NCBI GenBank assembly: GCA_031761405.1
Contig: JASEVX010000012.1
Location: forward strand, 23,086,723 to 23,150,722
DNA from: Serripes groenlandicus
Lineage: Eukaryota; Mollusca; Bivalvia; Cardiida; Cardiidae
DNA length: 64,000 bases
Reading direction: 5' to 3'
The position numbers and the translations under genes were made by a program. The notes beneath the pieces are model-generated. The model had not been told where the DNA came from. It ran no database searches and saw nothing but the letters and a program-made list of their open reading frames with translations. Positions 1-10,485 of this stretch are shown piece by piece. Position 1 is the first letter of the stretch. Each line of letters starts with the position of its first letter.

Positions 1-206
1 ACTGTTTTCTAGAGAACCTGTACTCCTAAATCATGATCAGGCAAGATCGTGAGAAGACCGACCAAAGTCCCGAAGGTCGGGTTTCCCGTGACATAGTACA
101 ACACGGTTGTTTTGTTGTGACAGTTAAATGACCCATTTCTTTCGCTAGATATCGCACTGTTTAATTTTAGTACCGAATCCCAGAAAAAATAGAATTGACG
201 TTAAAA

Positions 207-255
207 ATGGCCGCCGTTGATTTTTTGGTTGTAATATTTTCGCTGGTTTTATTAG
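207..255 (+). CDS. Lectin exon 1: signal peptide
   Basis: ATG at 207 in an A-rich context opens 16 hydrophobic codons (MAAVDFLVVIFSLVLL), then one base before GT at 256. The phase-1 end matches the phase-1 start of the exon at 504. This exon is too short for ORF finders, and the match of phase and signal-peptide character is the reason for choosing this start. Confidence 0.75.
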
Positions 256-3200
256 GTTTGTTTAAAAACAGATTTTAAGAATTTTATTTGTCTATCTATG
301 TTCTTCTATTTTATGTAAAAAGTGTTGTTTTCTTAGATAATAAGTTCCAAAGATGTCACAGGATGCGACGATTTAATGTCGAATACAGATGATAAAAGTA
401 GATCGTAATTAGTACCGGAAGTCTCCGGGATCAATGAGTTGTATATAACATTTGTCTAAACTATTTTGTTTATTTAATATTTATGTATTACCTTTTTCCA
501 CAGATGGCGTCCGAGCTTCTGACTGTCCGGATTACTGGACCAGTTATGGTCCCTCTTGCTACTTGTTTGCTGCGAATTCTCACGCCATGCCGTTTAACGA
601 CGCGGAAGTTGGTATCGTTCTTCATGAAATATGTCCTTAACTTACTTTGTTATAGGCTCTATACTAGCCCTTGTTTATATTTCCCATTCAAGAAATTAAA
701 TGCATTTTGACACACATGCAGCCAGGGCTTTTTAAAACATTGTACTTTTGTTCATTCGCATCAATATATATATATTTTTTCAATAAATACATGTTCATGA
801 ATATATTAATACCAATATGTTTCCTTAAATTATTTTTACTGCTACACATTTTTTGGAATGTGGGAAAGGGTTGAACATTACCAATCTAATTCATATTTGA
901 GGAATATGACTGTTAACGAGTTAATATAAAGTTTATCTACATCAATTGTGAATTAATACATAAGCAAATGTATATTTTTTGCATACCTGATCTTTTTCCG
1001 GTGCAAATACATGCAAATTGTCTCGCTCTATAACAAACCACGACGGATTACAATTCCGTAGTTGTGACCAGGTCAAATACGTTACAAAATATCGTAAGGG
1101 GACGTCACTTGAATATAATTTCACGTCATTCAAATGCGGTAGTTGGGCATGATTCACACGAGAGTTCTTAAGTTTTCTTAAATGTGTAAATTGCATCGAG
1201 AATATTGCGTTGCAATAACAATAACTCAGTTGTATTGTATAACTTGGAGCATGGTAAAAGTAACATATCACTCGAGCTCACCTTCGCGAGATATACATTT
1301 CCCTACGGTCCTCGTAGTACAATATAAAACGATGTATCGCTTCTGCAACGTAATATTCTCGATACTCATTCAATACCAATGCGGAATTTATGGGAACATA
1401 CCAAAGATGCGGAACTTATGGGAACATACCAAAGGTGGACCCCCCTCTCACAGGATACGAAGCTAGGACCTTTAGAGTACATATATGTTCGTGCTCTACC
1501 ACTAATTCATAGTCAAACATGATAATGTTTAACCCATTCCAACATACAATAAATCTGCAGCATTTGGTAAACATAGGGTCAAGAATGTGGAACCATCTCA
1601 ATAAATGTAAATATAATTAATTACAGTCGAAAACAATGTAACAATGTTTCCAAAAGTCGTTTATATGTGGGAAAGGGCTAAAGTGCAGTACCGAACACAA
1701 TGCCGTGATTCCGGTACGAATCCGCTCCGATTGAATGACGAACGTAGTTCATGCGGTCTGTTTTGGATATCATCGTCCCATTTCGACAGGCACAAACATC
1801 CTTAAACCTTGATCTTTACTCAGTTGTGTACGCAAGTGTCTGAATTGTCAGAAGCAATTTTTTTCCTCAAAATTGACCAATCCGTAGGCTCGTTTTAACC
1901 GCTTCCCACCTGCAAACACATTTCGACGCATTTGCAGCAGACGACTATTGAATACATTGTGATATAAGCTGCCATTGCTTATGATGAGCAATTTCTCCTT
2001 TTACCACAATGTTGTTCAGCTCTATTCAGCAAGCATATTTTCATTTTAGTGATACTCCATATGTTTGTCAAAATGATTGCAAAGTCGTCCGTTGTTGTTG
2101 TTGTTGATTTGTTGTTTGTGGAAAAGCGTCAGACATACGGAAGTTGTATAATGTCTTTCATCTACCTACTTGTTTGGCCTTTCTTTTCAGACGTATTGCG
2201 CCAAGAGACACAATTCCAGTCTAGTCCACATTGGTAGTTCAGCGGAAAACGCTTTCATCAAAACCTACCTCAGGAAAATGAAAGGTAAAATGTTAACAGA
2301 GCTCCAGATAAGGAGCGTTTTGCTTGTTCTAAAATATTTATCTTATCCACTAACCCTATGCTGTAGGTACTCAAAAGAGTCGTCTCAATGACATAGGCTT
2401 TTGTTGGATAATAAGAGAGATATTGTGGGGGAAAAATCCCCTCCTTATCTGGACCACTGGTTAAATATTGTTCACTGACTACTCAATAACCCTAAACTAA
2501 AAAAAATCCTAACTCGCTGGTGGACAAATGGACCAGTAGCCATGGTTACCTACCCAAGAAACGCAATGATATACACGAATAATTGTTGAAAGCGGCGTAA
2601 AACACCGTACAAACAAACATAATCTACATAAGTTGAGAGAAGCTTCTAACAAGCTGGTTTGAGTTATATATGTGAACAATGTATATCTTGATCAGGCTGT
2701 CCTGGATCTATACTGTTCACAAAAGTCACATTATGCCTTTTCGCAAGAACGGGAACAAATAAAGAAATTGACCCCTTCTGTGCCATAAAATCAATATTTA
2801 ACTAGAATTGTTTTTGCAAAAAACAGATGTCTCCCCTCAAATATCTGTCAAAATCTCTCAAAACATTCCAACCTATAAATTTGGGACAGATATGGAGCGG
2901 ACACGAAATAAAGCCTCAAACCTTTGACCTTCAAGCGTGACCTTGACATTGACCCTATATTGTCGAGACGCGGGTTCTGCACGTCGCCTTGATGAGGTAA
3001 ACATGTGACCCAAGTTTCATGAAAATCCTTCAAGCCGTCTGGGAGATATGGAGCGGACACGAAATAAAGCCTCAAACCTTTGACATTCAAGCGTGACCTT
3101 GACCTTGACCCTATATTGTCGAGACGCAGGTTCTGCACGTCGCCTTGATGAGGAGAACATGTGACCCAAGTTTCATGAAAATCCTTCAAGCCGTCTCGGA

Positions 3201-3536
3201 GATATGGAGCGGACACGAAATAAAGCCTCAAACCTTTGACCTTCAAGTGTGACCTTGACCTTGACCCTATATTGTCGAGACGCGGGTTCTGCACGTCGCC
3301 TTGATGAGGTGAACATGTGACCCAAGTTTCATGAAAATCCTTCAAGCCGTCTGGGAGATATGGAGCGGACACGAAATAAAGCCTCAAACCTTTGACCTTC
3401 AAGCGTGACCTTGACCTTGACCCTATATTGTCGAGACGCGGGTTTTGCACGTCGCCTTGATGAGGTGAACATGTGAGCCAAGTTTCATGAAAATCCTTCA
3501 AGCCGTCTTGGAGATATGGAGCGGACACGATTTCGG

Positions 3537-3589
<53 letters not shown>

Positions 3590-3971
3590 AGGACAGACAG
3601 ACAGACAGACGCCGAGGACAAAAACAATATATCTCCCCTGTATACAGGGGGAGACATAATTATAGAAACAAATATTACACATTTGTCGTTGCTCTTCATA
3701 AAGTTATTGCTATAGTTTACATTCTTTTCATGTAGCTTAAACTGTTGCTCTTGACTATTCCGTAACTAATAATCATACTAATTATGTAATATTAGTGTAT
3801 GCTTTGAACATACAAATAAACATGGGCCGGAAGCTTCTATACTTGAATAAAGAATTGAATTGAATTAAATTAAGAGGTGGTAGCAACGCAGGCTGTCAAT
3901 CCAGGGGTTGTGCGTTCGAGCACTGGCTCGGCCAACGTTATATCCGACGGAGGACAAAAGTCAATCACTCG

Positions 3972-4005
<34 letters not shown>

Positions 4006-4239
4006 ACAATTCACCACAGATGAATCTCACTGGATGGGTCTCACCGACCAGTACAGTGAGGGTAACTACATGTGGAACGATACTGGTACCCAATCGAGTT
4101 TTCTAACTGGGCACCAGGACAACCTGACAACGCTATAGGAGGGGACGAGGACTGTATCATATTCTATACTGATGATGATTTCCTCTGGCACGACGCCCCC
4201 TGTGGTCACTCGCATGAACCCATCTGCGAAAAGGGGTGA
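207..4239 (+). CDS. Secreted C-type lectin, 4 exons, one-base frameshift in last exon
   Basis: Exons 207-255, 504-607, 2191-2284 and 4020-4239 join with phases 1, 0 and 1. Conceptual length is about 155 residues if the missing base is counted, the usual size of small bivalve C-type lectins. Residues 1-16 form a hydrophobic signal peptide. The lectin domain starts at 'CPDYWTSYGPSCYLF', continues 'DAE-TYCAKRHNSSLVHI' across the exon 2/3 junction, then 'WMGLTD', 'FSNWAPGQPDN', 'EDC', 'WHDAPC' and 'PICEK'. Six cysteines (about 24, 35, 54, 128, 144, 152) match the fold. QPD at 117-119 is the galactose-type calcium-site motif and WHD takes the WND position. The frame shifts once near 4086, between 'MWNDTG' and 'PIEFSNW', so the copy is either a recent pseudogene or carries a sequencing error. 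A GTGAGT at 4236 could be a donor instead of the TGA stop. Family role: secreted carbohydrate recognition, often immune; the specific ligand is unknown. Confidence 0.85.
504..607 (+). CDS. Lectin exon 2: first two cysteines
   Basis: Acceptor TTTTTCCACAG ends at 503. The exon reads through 'CPDYWTSYGPSCYLF' to 'NDAE' and stops at GAA|GTTGGT (donor GT 608-609) in phase 0. A second possible donor at 612 would give the wrong phase for the next exon. Confidence 0.82.
1529..1682. mobile_element. M1 MITE copy in lectin intron 2
   Basis: Left end TTAACCCATTCCAACATACA, right end TATGTGGGAAAGGGCTAA. The centre has decayed. Confidence 0.75.
1895..2096. mobile_element. M1 MITE copy, right end lost, lectin intron 2
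   Basis: Left end TTAACCGCTTCCCACCTG, then GCAGCAGACGACTAT and the central GATGAGCAATTTCTCC. It fades into a TGT/GTT simple repeat at about 2090-2107. Confidence 0.65.
2191..2284 (+). CDS. Lectin exon 3: YC-x-LVHI segment
   Basis: Acceptor CTTTCTTTTCAG ends at 2190 and donor GTAAAA begins at 2285. The in-frame product 'TYCAKRHNSSLVHIGSS' then 'ENAFIKTYL' is the helix-2 region of a C-type lectin. It starts in phase 0 and ends in phase 1, matching both neighbours. Confidence 0.85.
2303..2457. mobile_element. R-type MITE with CCAGATAAGGAG ends
   Basis: Terminal inverted repeats CCAGATAAGGAG and CTCCTTATCTGG bound about 155 bp. The interior holds GTAGGTACTCAAAAGAGTCG, the motif that recurs at 5860-5940 and in the array at 35890-36690. 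It lies just inside lectin intron 3. Confidence 0.7.
2515..2625 (+). mobile_element. SINE family B tail fragment
   Basis: It contains GGACAAATGGACCAGTAG, an AAACGCAATGATATACACG segment and GTTGAAAGCGGCGTAAAAC, the body and tail of the SINE seen complete at 10486-10710. Confidence 0.6.
2827..3657. mobile_element. Non-autonomous element: 156-bp array plus GACA microsatellite
   Basis: Exact ends ATGTCTCCCC (2827) and GGGGAGACAT (3648-3657). Inside are about four 156-bp repeats (GATATGGAGCGG at 2889, 3044, 3201, 3357 and 3513), a (GACA)n tract at about 3537-3612, and the palindrome CTCCCCTGTATACAGGGGGAG near the right end. Because 156 is a multiple of 3, the minus strand shows a long open frame of repeated 52-residue blocks. 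I regard that frame as an artefact of the period. Confidence 0.8.
3660..3866 (+). mobile_element. LINE-type 3' end with AATTG tail
   Basis: The stretch ends ATGGGCCGGAAGCTTCTATA, CTTGAATAAAGAATTGAA and repeated AATTG. The same 'gggc-ggaagcct' signature recurs near 52495 and 59075. No coding part remains. Confidence 0.45.
3873..4003 (+). mobile_element. tRNA-derived SINE A, internally deleted
   Basis: Head GGTAGCAACGCAGGCTGTCA with a B-box-like GCGTTCGAGCACTGG, then GGACAAAAGTCAATCACTCG jumping straight to (AATC)n. It sits immediately upstream of the lectin exon 4 acceptor. Confidence 0.75.
4020..4239 (+). CDS. Lectin exon 4: calcium site and C-terminus, frameshifted
   Basis: Acceptor AATTCACCACAG ends at 4019, only about 16 bases past the AATC tail of a SINE. 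The first part reads 'DESHWMGLTDQYSEGNYMW'. After one lost base the neighbouring frame reads 'FSNWAPGQPDNAIGG', 'WHDAPC' and 'PICEKG' then TGA. Confidence 0.88.
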
Positions 4240-4272
4240 GTTGCTTGCAGATACCTAAATAGATCACAGGAA

Positions 4273-4539
4273 TCCGAGTTATTTAGAAAAAAACCCACAA
4301 TACCTCGTTTTAAGATACTACAATGGACCATATGCTATAATAATATTGACCGTAATGTTTTCGTATGAGAAAATTCGGGGTATCCCACACATGACCGTGT
4401 TACTATAAATAGCTTCCCTATACGGTACTATACTATAAAAAATAATGTATTTTTATATAATATATCAAAGCATATGGACCATATAGAGATACTTTTTGTA
4501 GTATCTTAAGGTATTGTGTATTATTCCACAAAACTCGGA
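4273..4539. mobile_element. Inverted-repeat MITE, TCCGAGTT ends
   Basis: TCCGAGTT and AACTCGGA ends enclose a second inverted pair: CACAATACC...TTAAGATACTACAA against its reverse complement near 4495-4518. GGACCATATG is inverted further in. It follows the lectin stop by about 35 bp. Confidence 0.7.
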
Positions 4540-4596
4540 CACCTGTGCTTACATAAGCAGGCAGTTGTGAGCAGGTTATTGTCTAAGGATATCTCC

Positions 4597-4735
4597 TTAA
4601 CCCTTCCTATATACACCACATATTCAGCGGACGACTTTGAAATCATCTCAGCAAAAAATGAGGAATATTTCTTTAATTAATATGTTAATTATTAAATAGG
4701 GTTGTGAACATAGTGTGACAAAGGGAGAACTTGCT
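4597..4735. mobile_element. M1 MITE copy, 3' truncated
   Basis: Begins TTAACCCTTCCTATATACAC and includes AGCGGACGACTTTGAAATCA. The right arm is lost. Confidence 0.6.
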
Positions 4736-4904
4736 TAAAAATTCGAATATATCGTTTTACTCAAACATTTCCTGCAAAGGACCCTTATTTTGAAAACAGT
4801 GTTACAGCAGTTCCAATTGCTCATGTCATTCGTGACCCAGCCTTTTTCTCGGGAAAGTGTTACTTGTGATGGTCACTCGGTGAAACTACAATTCGATATG
4901 GCAA

Positions 4905-5235
4905 AGTAACAATACAATACAATACAAGATCGTTTATTTCATACAAACTACAAGTTTTATAGCAAGTTTTAAAACAAACAAAATTATGACAAAAGACAAT
5001 GAATTTTTCCGAATAGCCCCACGTTAATCCATATACATTAAACTCGTACTTGTTTTTTTCACACACAGAAGTCACCTTTGTAATACAGGATGAGTTGAGT
5101 GAGTATTGTAATGGCATAATTGTGATTGACTGTTTTGAGTGTTGATGAAAGACTAAGTAAGAACAGACTTGTTTATACTCGGAGAAGTTCACCCGGTTCA
5201 ACAAATATTCGATAAGGCATCGAACCAAAGAAATA
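4905..5235 (-). mobile_element. LINE 3' tail on minus strand
   Basis: Read on the minus strand, the block ends ATAAACGATCTTGTATTG followed by repeated TATTG, typical of LINE 3' ends. It lies against the M1 copy that follows. No recognised protein is encoded. Confidence 0.4.
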
Positions 5236-5247
5236 TCATAAATTCCA

Positions 5248-5413
5248 TTAACCCTTTCCCACATACAACAAATCTGCTGGAGACGACTTTTAAAAATATC
5301 TACTCAAAATATGGAAAATCTATATTATTGTAGGTATAATTACTGAAAGATGTTTTCAAAAGTTGTCTGCTGCAGATGCGTCAAAATGCGTCTATCAGGT
5401 GGGAAAGAGTTTA
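5248..5413. mobile_element. M1 MITE copy
   Basis: TTAACCCTTTCCCACATACA at the left; CTGCTGCAGATGCGTC and GGTGGGAAAGAGTTTA at the right. The central hairpin is lost. From 5414 to about 5800 I see no gene. Confidence 0.8.
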
Positions 5414-5799
5414 TGTCATGCCTATTTTTTAACAGATCTGATGATTTTGGGACCGACAATATAGAGATAATAGGCTGATAGAGGAGGAAGGATGTTCAAT
5501 CAGGAAAGAGTGTTCCTATGTAATTACGCAAAGTGTTGTAATAAAAATAAATAAAATTGCGTTAAAAAGGTGCCTGGAAGTTATTTTATTCTGTTATTGC
5601 GTCTCCCGATGTGTACCGGGATACTATCACGAGATATCCCGTGATCTCCCGTTTTCTCCCGTGGAATGATGCCATAATTGATTTGACGCAATTTTCCCCG
5701 ATTTTTTTTCTATCTTGATAGAGGACATAGTTTAGGGTCCAATTCAACTAATCTTTTCAAGCGCTAGGTAATACTTAAATACTTCAAACTAAATTCAGA

Positions 5800-6005
5800 G
5801 GTCTAGATAAGGAGGGGTATTCAGCTCTTTTCTCCACAATTTCTCTCTTATTATTAAAGCAAACTCTATGTTGTGGGTACTCAAAAGAATCGTCTCACTG
5901 AGACGATTCTTTTGAGTACCACAACATAGGGTTTAAAGGTCAAATAAGGGTTTTAGAAAAGGGTTTTAGAACATGAAAAACGCCCCTTATCTAGAGCTCC
6001 GACTT
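5800..6005. mobile_element. R-type MITE with near-perfect central palindrome
   Basis: Ends CTAGATAAGGAGGGG and CCCCTTATCTAG. The centre (about 5866-5936) is a near-perfect palindrome built from CTATGTTGTGGGTACTCAAA and AAGAATCGTCTCA on each arm. Confidence 0.8.
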
Positions 6006-6140
6006 AAAAGCATATTTCATTATTTTTGTTTTTCCAATATTTTGTAAAACATGAATGGTGGATCTTTTTTTTTTTAAAGTAAATGACTTTGTTGACATAA
6101 ATACACACTACTTGTTAAATGGAATCTTTTGACATTTTTC

Positions 6141-6672
6141 CAGGTACTAGCCGCGATGCACGTTGCTTAATGCTTAACTTCGAGAAAAAGCAGATGACTC
6201 TGTCTCTATGCTGGAGAATGACCTGCAATCAATATCAGTCTTCCACACGAAGATCTTATGGAGAATCTATCCAACATTTGTACCTGCCAGTCTCAAATCA
6301 AGACATTCTTTCCAGGGTTAGTTTAGTGAATCTTGTAACGTGTGCCGGGTCCTCCGTGAAGTTGAGCCATCCAGGGACACTCACCCAGGCACTTACCGCG
6401 ATGCACGTTGCTTAACTTCGAGAACAAGTCGATGACTCAGTCTCTATGCTGAAGAATGGTTTCAAATGACCTACAATCAATATCAGTCTTCCACAACATG
6501 AACTTCTTATGGAGAATCTATCCAACAGTTTTACCCGCCAGTCTCAAATCAACACATTCTTACCAGGGTTAATTTGGTAAATATTGTAATGTGTACCGGG
6601 TCCTTCACGGAGTAGAGCCATCCAGGGACACTCATCCAGGCACTAACCGCGATGCTGGTTGCTTACCTTTCA
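6141..6672 (-). repeat. Tandem 5S rRNA-like units (pseudogenes or 5S-derived SINEs)
   Basis: Three units lie about 245-250 bp apart, anchored at 6162, 6407 and 6658. On the minus strand the best unit reads CGAAGTTAAGCAACGTGC, then CGCGGTAAGTGCCTGGGTGA and GTGTCCCTGG. This follows eukaryotic 5S rRNA through its internal promoter (GAAGTTAAGCAACRTCGGGC, TTAGTACTTGGATGGGTGAC). The rest of each unit does not look like 5S, and the copies differ, so functional 5S genes are unlikely. Alternatives are a 5S-derived (SINE3-type) retroposon duplicated in tandem, or the relic of a 5S array. From 6673 to 7351 I see nothing recognisable. Confidence 0.55.
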
Positions 6673-7351
6673 GAAGCCAATCACAACGTCGCTAAAAAAG
6701 TCGACTTGAAGGAACCAGTACACGTTGCAATATTTAGGAAAAGCAGATTGAGATGGACTTGGCAAACAGTTAGATAATAAACAGTCAACATAACATGAAT
6801 ATCCGTGCATTGGACACCAGAAGTTAGAATGAAAAGAGGAGTTAACAAAAATCAACCCGGTCGCCGCACTATAGAGGGTGAACTAAAGAACATCAACTGG
6901 ACTCGAGGATCATTTCAGAAAATCATTTGTTACTACCCTACATGAAACTAGGGATACATGGCAATAAGTAAGTAGTAGACCTTTTAATAAACGTGTTTTC
7001 CCCATTACATGACCATATAGGGCATACACATGTGTAAACAGAAATGTAAAATGGCGGACATGAGGATTTTGTTTCCGCTACGATCCCTACAAGTCCAAAC
7101 AAGTAAAATGTCCACAACTTGATGTTTGGAATCAATACATAAACAATGAAGCAAACTACTCTCGGAGTTAGAAAGGTTAAATCGGCTTGGCCCAAAAGAG
7201 GTTGTCTTTATAACATTTTGTTTGCTACATCATGCCCATAGGGCGCCGAAATACGCGGTGAATGCTTGATCATATAATGTAATGTGTGGGGAGGCAACTT
7301 GACCGTGAGGTTGCAGGATGTGTGTACGATTAGGTGACGAACGGGTAAGAA

Positions 7352-7606
7352 ATGAGCCGTTCCACGAGAAAATCCAACATTATGGACTCTTTGCGTAATG
7401 CACGACCCAGATCAGCCTGCGCAGGCTTATCCGGGTCGACACATTCCGTCTCAGGGGTTTAGAGGTATACAGTAATTCCTAAAACAGAAAATGCACAGTA
7501 GGCGAAAAGTATCTGTCCGGGTTAGCCTGCGCGGCATGTCTAGGATGATCCGGGTCGATACTTTACGCAGTGTTCACAATGTTGGTTTTCTGGTGGGTCG
7601 GCTCAT
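7352..7606. mobile_element. M2 fold-back MITE, reference copy
   Basis: Family M2 is about 260 bp with long imperfect terminal inverted repeats. It begins ATGAGCCGTTCCRCGAGAAA, continues ACCAACATTATGG and TGCGTAATGYATCGACCC, and returns inverted at the right end (GGTTTTCTGGTGGGTCGGCT). Two GC-rich CAGCCTGCGCAGGC-type stems and the linker CAGAAAATGCACAGTAGGCG sit in the middle. The same family occurs at 11349, 46166, 48104, 55131 and 56772. Confidence 0.8.
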
Positions 7607-8032
7607 ATTTCTTCTTCTTAGAGCTTCAAAACGGAATAACGCCACTGTTCTTCTGCGAATTCTGTGAATGTGTTTGCGAAAAAAATACAACATTACTCGT
7701 TATTAATTCCGATGCTTAATGTTGTAAATAGTCGAGTGAAACCCGATTAAAATGTAAGATAGCATGATATGGGTAAATATGTTATTTATGTCGTAATAAC
7801 TGCGAAGTCAATACCGATGTTTTGAAAATGTCTTTGAGGTGACGAAGTCATGGTTTAGCGCTGGAATATGTTCATCGGAAAACCCAGGGATGCGTCGTGA
7901 CTGAGGTGTTAGTAATATGTAACGTAATGTCCCCCTTCTTACACGCTACGCACATGCTACGAACGGCATAGCGTCTATATCTGAGCAATAACGTTACGAT
8001 GTTACCATAGAAACAAGCAAGCTTTATAAGCC

Positions 8033-8206
8033 TTAACCCCCTTTCCAGCATACAACAAATCTGTAGCAGACGTCTATGAAACTTTCTTGGCAGAATATCA
8101 AATACCTCTTTAAATGAAATTGAACAATTTATCATTATGCCACAATGATTTCAAAAGTTGTCTGCTACAGAGGCCTCAGAAAGCGTCTGTATCTGGGAAA
8201 GGGTAA
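8033..8206. mobile_element. M1 MITE copy
   Basis: TTAACCCCCTTTCCAGCATA left end; AAAGCGTCTGTATCTGGGAA right end. From 7607 to 8032 I see no gene. Confidence 0.75.
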
Positions 8207-8329
8207 GTTTGGAAATGATAGGCTGGGTTTTTGATGAGCGTTCAAAAGCTATGATTGTGCAGTGCGTAGTATATCTGGCGTAGATGAAGATATGTTATTT
8301 GTTGTTCCTACACACTGTATTTAGTAATT

Positions 8330-8460
8330 AAACCCGTCCCATATACGGACGTTTTCTGACGCTTTTTGATAACATGGTGGCAAAATAAGAAATTGCTCAT
8401 CATGAGCAATTTCACCTTTTTTGTCACAATGTTTCTAACTCCAGTTAATTTTCCAACTTC
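8330..8460. mobile_element. M1 MITE copy, right half lost
   Basis: Carries AACCCGTCCCATATACGGAC and the exact hairpin AATTGCTCATCATGAGCAATT. Confidence 0.6.
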
Positions 8461-8695
8461 TGTTTAAAAAAAACCTGCTTTAGTATCTGATGTCGATGTT
8501 TCAAAAAGTATTTTATGTCAATAATGATCGGAATGACTATGGATCGCTGATATAGCCAGAATAGAATCACCAAAGTAAAAGTAAAAGTTTTACTCTGCTT
8601 ACAGTATATTACTGACTTAGATGCAACAGTTGTTATTTAACAGAAACATGTCAATATATCGACTTGAACCCTTTCGCTGCCAATTGAAGGCTTTT

Positions 8696-8762
8696 GCAAA
8701 CAATGCATTTTAGGTGAGACATCTCGTAACGAGCTGTCTCACCTGAAAACTGCATTGTTTGC
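8696..8762. repeat. Palindrome shared with the MITE core at 45975
   Basis: GCAAACAATGCATTTTAGGT and its near-complement flank GAGACATCTCGTAACGAGCT. The same design (AAACAATGCA, TTTAGGTG, then a short loop) forms the core of the MITE at 45895-46146, but the outer inverted repeats are missing here. Confidence 0.65.
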
Positions 8763-9039
8763 CACTTAGACATTAAATTTAACAAAATGTTCTGTTGGAC
8801 GAAAAATGGAATGGAGTTGTCCAATTCTCAACATGGAAGAATCGACTTTGTAACTTTCGGCATGTTTAAAGGTCAACTAACGATAAATCAGCCTTGTCAC
8901 ACGAAATCAATCGACCATCGGTACTTTGCGAGTATATCCACATTTTTCTGTTCCTCTGCGCAGCAACCTGGTCATAATTTTCCCCTTTCGTAATCTAGTC
9001 GTGAAATCATCAGGGTAGCCTCTGGCGGAACGATCGCTA

Positions 9040-9215
9040 TTAACCCTTTCCCTCATACGACAATTCTGCAGCAGACGACTTTGAACATACTTTGTCAAAG
9101 AATAGAAAATCTCTATAATTGAATGGATAACCTATGACGAAAAGTGGAAAACATTGTGGAAAAAGGAGAAATTGCTCACTATGTTTTCAAAAAGCCGTCT
9201 GCTGCATTTTCGAGT
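9040..9215. mobile_element. M1 MITE copy, right end decayed
   Basis: TTAACCCTTTCCCTCATACG left end; GTCTGCTGCATTTTCG near the right. A degraded further M1 segment lies at about 9430-9570. Confidence 0.7.
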
Positions 9216-9712
9216 GACATACTTCTCAAACGTTGACCCAAATTGTGAAAGATAGACAAGTATTTGGTATTCCAATTCGAACAACTAAGGCAAACAGTAG
9301 AGAAAGAACACACGGAGAACTGCGTTTGAAACACAGGAATTTAATCTTTTATCTGATATCTGGTATTTTTAGACTTGTTTTGTTTGAAAACATCTGCAGA
9401 AGAATATAATTAGAATTTTGAAGCTTAAGTTTGCTATATACAGTTGAAAACATATCGGAAAAAGGCAAACGTTCTTGTTTTGAGAAAGTAATCCTTGTCC
9501 TAAAGTGTTTTCAAAAATCGTCCGCTTCATCAGGCGCCATAATGTTGTATCAGGGAAGGTTTAAAAGTACTAGTACTGCCCTAGTTCAGTATAACATGTG
9601 TGTAGCTCACGTTTGCCGATCAACTAATCAAATAACAACTACTGTCATGAAAGCTGTAATTTGATTGGATCATTGGTAGATAATTAACCGTGAGCTACCA
9701 AGCTATTTCGAA

Positions 9713-9925
9713 ATACTGTTGAAAATTGCGTAAAACACCATTAAAACAAACGGTATAACTGAACGAACTGCTCATTTCGTCTGCTTTTCCTATGTAGCCC
9801 CACGCTGGGCGCCATTGTAACAGTCCTAAAAGATCCGACCCGAACAGGGCTCGAACCTTGGACCTCTTGGTCATCTACCACGTCGCTATGAAAGCTAGCT
9901 CCATATAAGAGCCCCCTTATACATA
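9713..9925 (-). mobile_element. tRNA-derived SINE, rearranged
   Basis: The minus strand has AGCGACGTGGTAGATGACC and the B-box-like GGTTCGAGCCCTGTTC, a tRNA-type head. At 9713-9755 a SINE tail (TGTTGAAAATTGCGTAAAAC) lies on the plus strand, so head and tail disagree in orientation. Confidence 0.45.
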
Positions 9926-10011
9926 TGACTTGGCTACATTTTGAGCATCCCAAACGTGACCTCTGAATCTTTAAACTACGACAAATGACAAACAAACTAG
10001 ATAAACATAAA

Positions 10012-10231
10012 TCCTCATACGGCAATTCTGGAGCAGACGACTTTAAACGTATTTTGTCAAAAAATAGAAAATCTCCATAATTGAATGGATAACCTATGAC
10101 AAAAAGGGGAAAACATTGTGACAAAAGGAGAAATTGCACGTTTTGTGCAATTTCTTCTTTTGTTACTATGTTTTCAAAAAGCCGTCTGCTGCATAGGCGT
10201 CAGAAAGCGTCTATATGAGGGAAAGGGTTAA
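10012..10231. mobile_element. M1 MITE copy
   Basis: CTCATACGGCAATTCTGGAG left, central GAAATTGCACGTTTTGTGCA, right TGAGGGAAAGGGTTAA. The left TTAA is missing. Confidence 0.75.
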
Positions 10232-10254
10232 GCTGCAATATTAAGCACCAAGGG

Positions 10255-10299
10255 GGATAATCCATTACTACCGTTTTAAACGATAGTAATGGATTATCC
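10255..10299. repeat. 45-bp near-perfect palindrome
   Basis: GGATAATCCATTACTACCGT faces ACGATAGTAATGGATTATCC with almost no loop; about 21 of 22 positions pair. Confidence 0.85.
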
Positions 10300-10485
10300 A
10301 ACACAAACTATAATTTATGATTGGCGTGTGAACCACACCCAACGTCCACATGTAAATGACGCAACACGTCGTGTTTGAACTGCGCATGACAATTTGCATG
10401 TATTTGCACCAGAAAAAAAGGCAGGTAAATAGCTATAGTGACTCCTTGTTTGAAAAAGCGAGTTAACAGCAGTAACTGTCCCTTA

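Noticed and set aside
2848..3699. 283-residue minus-strand open frame with 52-residue repeats
   Set aside because: The 156-bp tandem unit is divisible by three, so an open unit stays open in all copies; the sequence is inside a TIR-bounded element and includes translated GACA microsatellite.
3970..4003. CRISPR-like or regular short repeat array
   Set aside because: It is the (AATC)n tail of a SINE; no spacer-repeat alternation exists anywhere in the window.
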